From the NCBI RefSeq assembly GCF_013778455.1, contig NZ_JACEHE010000028.1, positions 1 to 64,000 on the forward strand: a stretch of DNA of 64,000 nucleotides, given 5' to 3'. Below, piece by piece: positions 60,352-64,000 of the stretch (positions are counted from its first letter, which is position 1; each line of letters opens with the position of its first letter). Position numbers and translations under genes: made by a program. This DNA comes from Streptomyces himalayensis subsp. himalayensis. GTDB taxonomy: Bacteria > Actinomycetota > Actinomycetes > Streptomycetales > Streptomycetaceae. The notes under the pieces are model-generated. The model was not told the origin of the DNA. It worked only from the letters and a program-made list of their open reading frames with translations, and searched no databases.

Positions 60352-62351
60352 GCGGTCAGTGGAAGGTCCGCACCCTCGCGGGTGAAGACGGGGATGTGGT
60401 CGATGGGCGCGGGGGCCGTCACGGTACGGCCGCCTTCGTGGACCTCGCCGCTCGCGGCACAGACCCAGCGGGTGCCGGCCGGGAGGTAGACCTCACGCGA
60501 CCGTTGCCCTGCCTGCGCCACCGGCGCGACGAGAATGTCAGGGCCGAACAGGAACTCGTCGTCCAGCGCCCAGGCGTGCGGATCCTCCGGGTGGTTCAGG
60601 AACAGTGGCCGCATCGGAGGAAGCCCAGTACGCGCGGCCGTGCGCATCTGCTCGTGGACGTACGGGCGCAACCGCTCCCGCAGGTGCAGCAGGCCCGAAA
60701 TGATGTCGTATGCCTCTTCTCCGTACGACCAGACCTCGTTGGGGCCGCCGGTCTGCGCGAAGGAGGTGGGGTTGCGCGGCTCACGGTCGCCGTGCAACCG
60801 GAACAGCGGGCAGAACACGCCGAACTGGAACCAGCGGATCATCAGTTCCCGGTAGGCGGGGTCGCGCGCGTCGCCGCCGTGGAAGCCGCCGATGTCGGTG
60901 GTCCACCACGGGATGCCGGACACGGCGACGCTGAGCCCGGCCCGTATCTGCTGCCGCAGTGACTCCCAGGTGGCGGGGATGTCGCCGGACCAGAGCGCCG
61001 CCCCGTATTTCTGCGCGCCCGCCCATGCCGAGCGGCACAGCAGCACCGTCGGCTCCCCGTCCGCCGCCATGCCCTCGGCGAACAGGCGGGCGTTGTCCCG
61101 CGGGTAGATGCCGGCGACCTCGGCGCCGGGCCCGGCGTACAGGGACAGGTGTCCCGGGTGCGCCGGGTTCAGCTCGGGTTCGCAGGCGTCCAGCCAGAAC
61201 ACGCGGATGCCCAGGTCGCGGTAGTTACGCCGCACGAGGTCCCATACGAACTGCCGTGTCCGGGGGTTGGTGGGGTCGTAGAAGGCCACCGGCATCGGCG
61301 CGGCCATGCCTTTGTCCTGGATGGTCTGGTGGAACTCCACGCCCTGGTGGGTGCCGACGAGGAGGCCGCCGTCGCGGTAGTCCGCGAAGTGCTCCGAGAG
61401 CGGCGAGACGGTCGGCCATATCGAGACCATGAGTTCGACCCCCAGCTCGGCCAACTCGTCGACCATCGCCTTGGGGTCGGGCCACTCGGTCTCGTCGAAG
61501 CGGTAGTCGCCCATGGCCGGCCAGTGGAAGTAGTCGGCGACGATGACCGACAGGGGCAGGCCTCGGCGCCGGTGCTCGCGCGCGACGGCGAGGAGCTCGT
61601 CCTGGTCGCGGTAGCGCAGCTTGGACTGCCAGAAACCGCTGGCCCACTCCGGCAGTTCGGGTGTGTGCCCGGTCGCGTCGGCGTAGCGGGCGAGGATGCC
61701 GGCGGGCGTCGGGGCTGCGGTGAACCAGTAGTCGATCTCGCGTGCCTGGCCGGCCTGCCAGCGCGTGGCGTTCTGCGCGAACTCGGCGCGGCCGACGGCC
61801 GGGAGGTTCCACAGCAGCCCGTAGCCCCGGTTCGACAGCACGAACGGAATGCTCACCTCGCCGTTGCGCTGGACGAGGTCCAGGGCCAGCCCTTTGAGGT
61901 CCAGCCGGCCGTGGGTGCGCTGCCCCATGCCGTACAACCGCTCGCCTTCGTACGCGGCGAACTGCTGGTGCACCTCGTGGGTGCCCCACTGGTTTCCGGT
62001 GAAGACCCGCGCCCCCGGCAGCCAGAAGTGCTCGCGGCTCTCGGCCAGCAGCTCGTCTCCCGTGCTCGTGCGGATGAAGGTCAGCAGCGGCTCGGGATAG
62101 GCGGCTCGCCGGTCGAAGTCCACGTGCACGGTGAGGTCGCCGTGGACGAACGTGGCCCGGTCCTTCTCGGTGGTGATCTGCGGGAGGTCGCACGGCGGGG
62201 GCTGGTTGTCCAGGGCCCCGTGGCTCTCTGCCGGGATCCGGTGTTGCGCCGCGCGGACGCGGACACTGTCGGCGCCCCAGGCCTCGATGGTCAGGACCTC
62301 GTGGCGGTGCCGTACCTCGAGGGCGGTCGGGGACGGTCGGAAGCTCACCAT
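60348..62351 (-). CDS. GH31-family glycosidase (alpha-xylosidase/alpha-glucosidase type)
   Basis: This 667-residue glycosidase has no signal peptide. An N-terminal beta-sandwich is followed by the GH31 barrel: WASGFWQSKLRYRDQDELLA, IVADYFHWPAMGDYRFD, nucleophile Asp388 in FWLDACEPEL, and probable acid/base Asp457 in WSGDIPATWESL. A C-terminal sheet ends in HIPVFTREGADLPLTA. The FHWP and DACEPE patterns resemble the alpha-xylosidase-like subgroup, but substrate is not certain. ATG 62351 lies at the usual family N-terminus (AGGAA upstream). It is 47 bp from the permease gene and overlaps GH127. Confidence 0.9.
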   Translation of the reverse strand: MVSFRPSPTALEVRHRHEVLTIEAWGADSVRVRAAQHRIPAESHGALDNQPPPCDLPQITTEKDRATFVHGDLTVHVDFDRRAAYPEPLLTFIRTSTGDELLAESREHFWLPGARVFTGNQWGTHEVHQQFAAYEGERLYGMGQRTHGRLDLKGLALDLVQRNGEVSIPFVLSNRGYGLLWNLPAVGRAEFAQNATRWQAGQAREIDYWFTAAPTPAGILARYADATGHTPELPEWASGFWQSKLRYRDQDELLAVAREHRRRGLPLSVIVADYFHWPAMGDYRFDETEWPDPKAMVDELAELGVELMVSIWPTVSPLSEHFADYRDGGLLVGTHQGVEFHQTIQDKGMAAPMPVAFYDPTNPRTRQFVWDLVRRNYRDLGIRVFWLDACEPELNPAHPGHLSLYAGPGAEVAGIYPRDNARLFAEGMAADGEPTVLLCRSAWAGAQKYGAALWSGDIPATWESLRQQIRAGLSVAVSGIPWWTTDIGGFHGGDARDPAYRELMIRWFQFGVFCPLFRLHGDREPRNPTSFAQTGGPNEVWSYGEEAYDIISGLLHLRERLRPYVHEQMRTAARTGLPPMRPLFLNHPEDPHAWALDDEFLFGPDILVAPVAQAGQRSREVYLPAGTRWVCAASGEVHEGGRTVTAPAPIDHIPVFTREGADLPLTA

Positions 62352-62398
62352 GAACTCTTGTTCCTCACAGTCGGTTTCCCCACAATCAGTGCTTGACG

Positions 62399-63250
62399 TC
62401 AGTCCTTGACGGCGCCCGCGGTGACGCCGCCGGCGACGAAGCGCTGGGCGACGACGAGCAGTACGGCCGCGGGCACGGAGGCGACGGCGGCGGTCGCCAT
62501 GATCGAGTTCCACTCGGTGGTGTTGTTGCCGATGTAGGCGTAGATCCCGAGGGTGACGGGGATCGCGTCGCCGTTGCGGTCGAGCGTGGAGGCGAAGATG
62601 AAGTCCGACCACGCCCACAGGAACGCGAACAGCGACACCGTCAGCACGGCGTTGCGGCTGAGCGGCAGGATCACGGAGCGGAAGATCCGCCAGGTGTTCG
62701 CGCCGTCGATCTTCGCGGCCTGCATCAGCTCGGTGGGGATGCCGGACATGAACGCCGTCAGCACCATGACCCCGAAGGGCACGGCGATCGTGGAGTCGGC
62801 GATGATCAGGCCCCAGACGGAGTTGAGCCAGCCGAGCCGCACGTAGATGGCGTAGAAGCCCACCGCCATGACCACGCTGGGGACCATCTGCGCGACCAGC
62901 AGCAGGAAGTTGACGGTGCCCGCGCCCCGCGGGCGTAGCTTGGCCAGCGAGAACGCGGCGGGCGCGGAGATCGCCAGGGTGAGCAGCACGCAGCCGAGGC
63001 CGATGCCCAGACTGGTGGTCAGGGCGGGCAGCTGGTCGCGTACGACGTTCGTGTAGCCCTCGAGCGTCGGATCCCAGGGGAACCAGTGCGGAGGATCGGA
63101 CCGCATGTCCTCGGTCCTGGTCAGGGAGACGTTGAAGATCCAGTACACGGGGAAGAGCATCAGCGCGGTGAAGAGAACCCCGAGAGCGGTCTTCCACCAG
63201 GGCCTGCGCCGGGGGCGCCGCGGCGTGAGCGAGGGTGTCGACACTGTCAT
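62399..63250 (-). CDS. CUT1 sugar ABC permease, MalG type (importer 3)
   Basis: This membrane permease of 283 residues has a basic N-terminus, six helices, the EAA loop PTELMQAAKIDGANTWRIFRSVILPL and the typical C-terminus VAGGVTAGAVKD. ATG 63250 overlaps the stop of the MalF-type gene (ATGA, 63247-63250). Followed by GH31 and GH127 on the same strand, it probably imports the oligosaccharide they degrade. Confidence 0.93.
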   Translation of the reverse strand: MTVSTPSLTPRRPRRRPWWKTALGVLFTALMLFPVYWIFNVSLTRTEDMRSDPPHWFPWDPTLEGYTNVVRDQLPALTTSLGIGLGCVLLTLAISAPAAFSLAKLRPRGAGTVNFLLLVAQMVPSVVMAVGFYAIYVRLGWLNSVWGLIIADSTIAVPFGVMVLTAFMSGIPTELMQAAKIDGANTWRIFRSVILPLSRNAVLTVSLFAFLWAWSDFIFASTLDRNGDAIPVTLGIYAYIGNNTTEWNSIMATAAVASVPAAVLLVVAQRFVAGGVTAGAVKD

Positions 63251-64000
63251 GACCGCTCCTGTCGACGCTGGAGGTGGAGATAGAGGAAGCCGAAGGCCAG
63301 GGCGATGACGATCAGCAGGTTGCCGATCGTGGCTGCGGGCGAGAAGTCGGGCAGCCCGGTGCCGAAGGCCTCCCGGTAGGACCACACGGCAAGCGTGGTC
63401 GAGGCGCTGCCCGGCCCGCCGGTGGTCATGATCCAGATCACGTCGACGACCTTGAGCGTGTAGACCAGTCCGAGCAGCAGTGTGATCGCCGAGACGGGGC
63501 GGAGCAGCGGGAAGGTCACCCGCCAGAACTGCTGGCAGGCGTTCGCCCCGTCCAGCGCCGCCGCCTCGTACAGGTCGCGTGGGATGTTCTGCAGTCCCGA
63601 GTAGAGGATGACGAGGTTGAATGGGATGCCGAGCCAGATGTTCGCGATGATCACGGAGGTCAGCGCCCAGCCGGGGTCGGTGAGCCAGTTGATCTGGCCG
63701 ATGCCGAACGCCTCCAGGGCCGCGTTGACGATCCCGTTGTCGCTGTTCAGCATCCACGACCAGGTGGAGCCGGAGACGATCAGCGGCAGCAGCCAGGGAA
63801 CGAGGAACATGCCGCGCAGCACCCCGGACAGGCGGAAGTTGTCGCGGAAGAACACGGCCAGCGCGAGGCCGATGGCGTACTGCGCGGCGATCGAGACGAG
63901 CGTGAAGACGAGGGTGTTCCGCAGCGCGGGGCCGAACGCCTCGGATCCCATGATGTCGCGGTAGTTGGCCAGACCGGTGAACTCGGCGCCGCCCTGCACG
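63247..64000 (-). CDS. CUT1 sugar ABC permease, MalF type (importer 3), 5' end outside window
   Basis: At least 250 residues of a MalF-type permease, with five helices visible and the EAA loop PRDLYEAAALDGANACQQFWRVTFPLL. The sequence is open at the window edge, where it begins in the middle of the periplasmic TGLANYRDIMGS segment, so the start and the first helix lie beyond 64000. A binding-protein gene is expected further upstream. Confidence 0.9.
   Translation of the reverse strand, partial: VQGGAEFTGLANYRDIMGSEAFGPALRNTLVFTLVSIAAQYAIGLALAVFFRDNFRLSGVLRGMFLVPWLLPLIVSGSTWSWMLNSDNGIVNAALEAFGIGQINWLTDPGWALTSVIIANIWLGIPFNLVILYSGLQNIPRDLYEAAALDGANACQQFWRVTFPLLRPVSAITLLLGLVYTLKVVDVIWIMTTGGPGSASTTLAVWSYREAFGTGLPDFSPAATIGNLLIVIALAFGFLYLHLQRRQERS

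Noticed and set aside
58399..60489. 696-codon frame antisense to GH127
   Set aside because: The opposite strand carries intact GH127 metal-site motifs; this frame is a shadow.
60348..63197. Long N-terminal extension of the GH31 frame
   Set aside because: Residues before 62351 overlap the MalG-type permease gene and look non-coding; the GH31 fold begins after 62351.
1..64000. CRISPR array, rRNA or riboswitch
   Set aside because: No regularly spaced repeats, rRNA-like blocks or recognisable riboswitch cores were seen while reading the window; structured RNAs were not searched by computation.

Overview
The window is high-GC actinobacterial DNA, most likely from a Streptomyces chromosome. The signs are strong G/C third-position bias, frequent GTG starts, Tat-type lipoprotein leaders, several SpoIIE/PP2C phosphatases fused to RsbW-like kinases, a LysR gene divergent from a class A beta-lactamase, DUF1707 and MmyB-type regulators, and a Pls/PosA-like protein. 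Many decayed transposase, integrase and housekeeping fragments suggest a plastic region such as a chromosome arm.

Layout. 0-4 kb: decayed IS630 transposase, a DMT transporter, a recombinase fragment, a methyltransferase and a regulator remnant. 4-9.9 kb: one probable minus-strand operon with a sensor phosphatase followed 13 bp later by a complete ribose/xylose-type sugar ABC importer. 10.3-11.2 kb: IS256 and IS110 debris. 11.5-29.8 kb: a fructan island, described below. 29.9-30.3 kb: possible phage remnant. 30.7-46.3 kb: second sensor phosphatase, gene debris, SDR plus its probable XRE regulator, integrase fragment, cold-shock protein, MFS exporter, DUF1707 protein, LLM oxidoreductase, MMPL exporter, and a coupled ArsR/small membrane protein pair. 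46.4-47.8 kb: gene graveyard (CNNM, TatA, TerB, methyltransferase). 48.2-55.1 kb: a Pls-like carrier/acyltransferase protein without adenylation domain, two Tat-exported metallo-beta-lactamase-fold proteins, and a beta-lactamase/LysR pair. 55.3-64 kb: third sensor phosphatase and a GH127-GH31-ABC operon that runs off the window.

The most interesting system is the fructan island. A GH91 enzyme (inulin fructotransferase or difructose-anhydride hydrolase) sits between two CUT1-type importers on the minus strand. On the plus strand lie two paralogous LacI regulators, a CUT1 ATPase, two GH172 (DUF2961) proteins, a GH32 beta-fructosidase and a PfkB sugar kinase. The founding GH172 enzyme acts on difructose dianhydride I. 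The inferred route is inulin to difructose anhydride (DFA), ABC import, intracellular opening to inulobiose by GH172 and/or GH91, cleavage by GH32, and phosphorylation of fructose by PfkB. Four copies of a G(C/T)AAACGTTTCG operator precede the two lacI genes. The island shows its own history: a decayed second GH91 3' end, a GH172 5' remnant fused to the ATPase gene, a Tat leader detached from GH91, and an in-frame stop in one binding protein.
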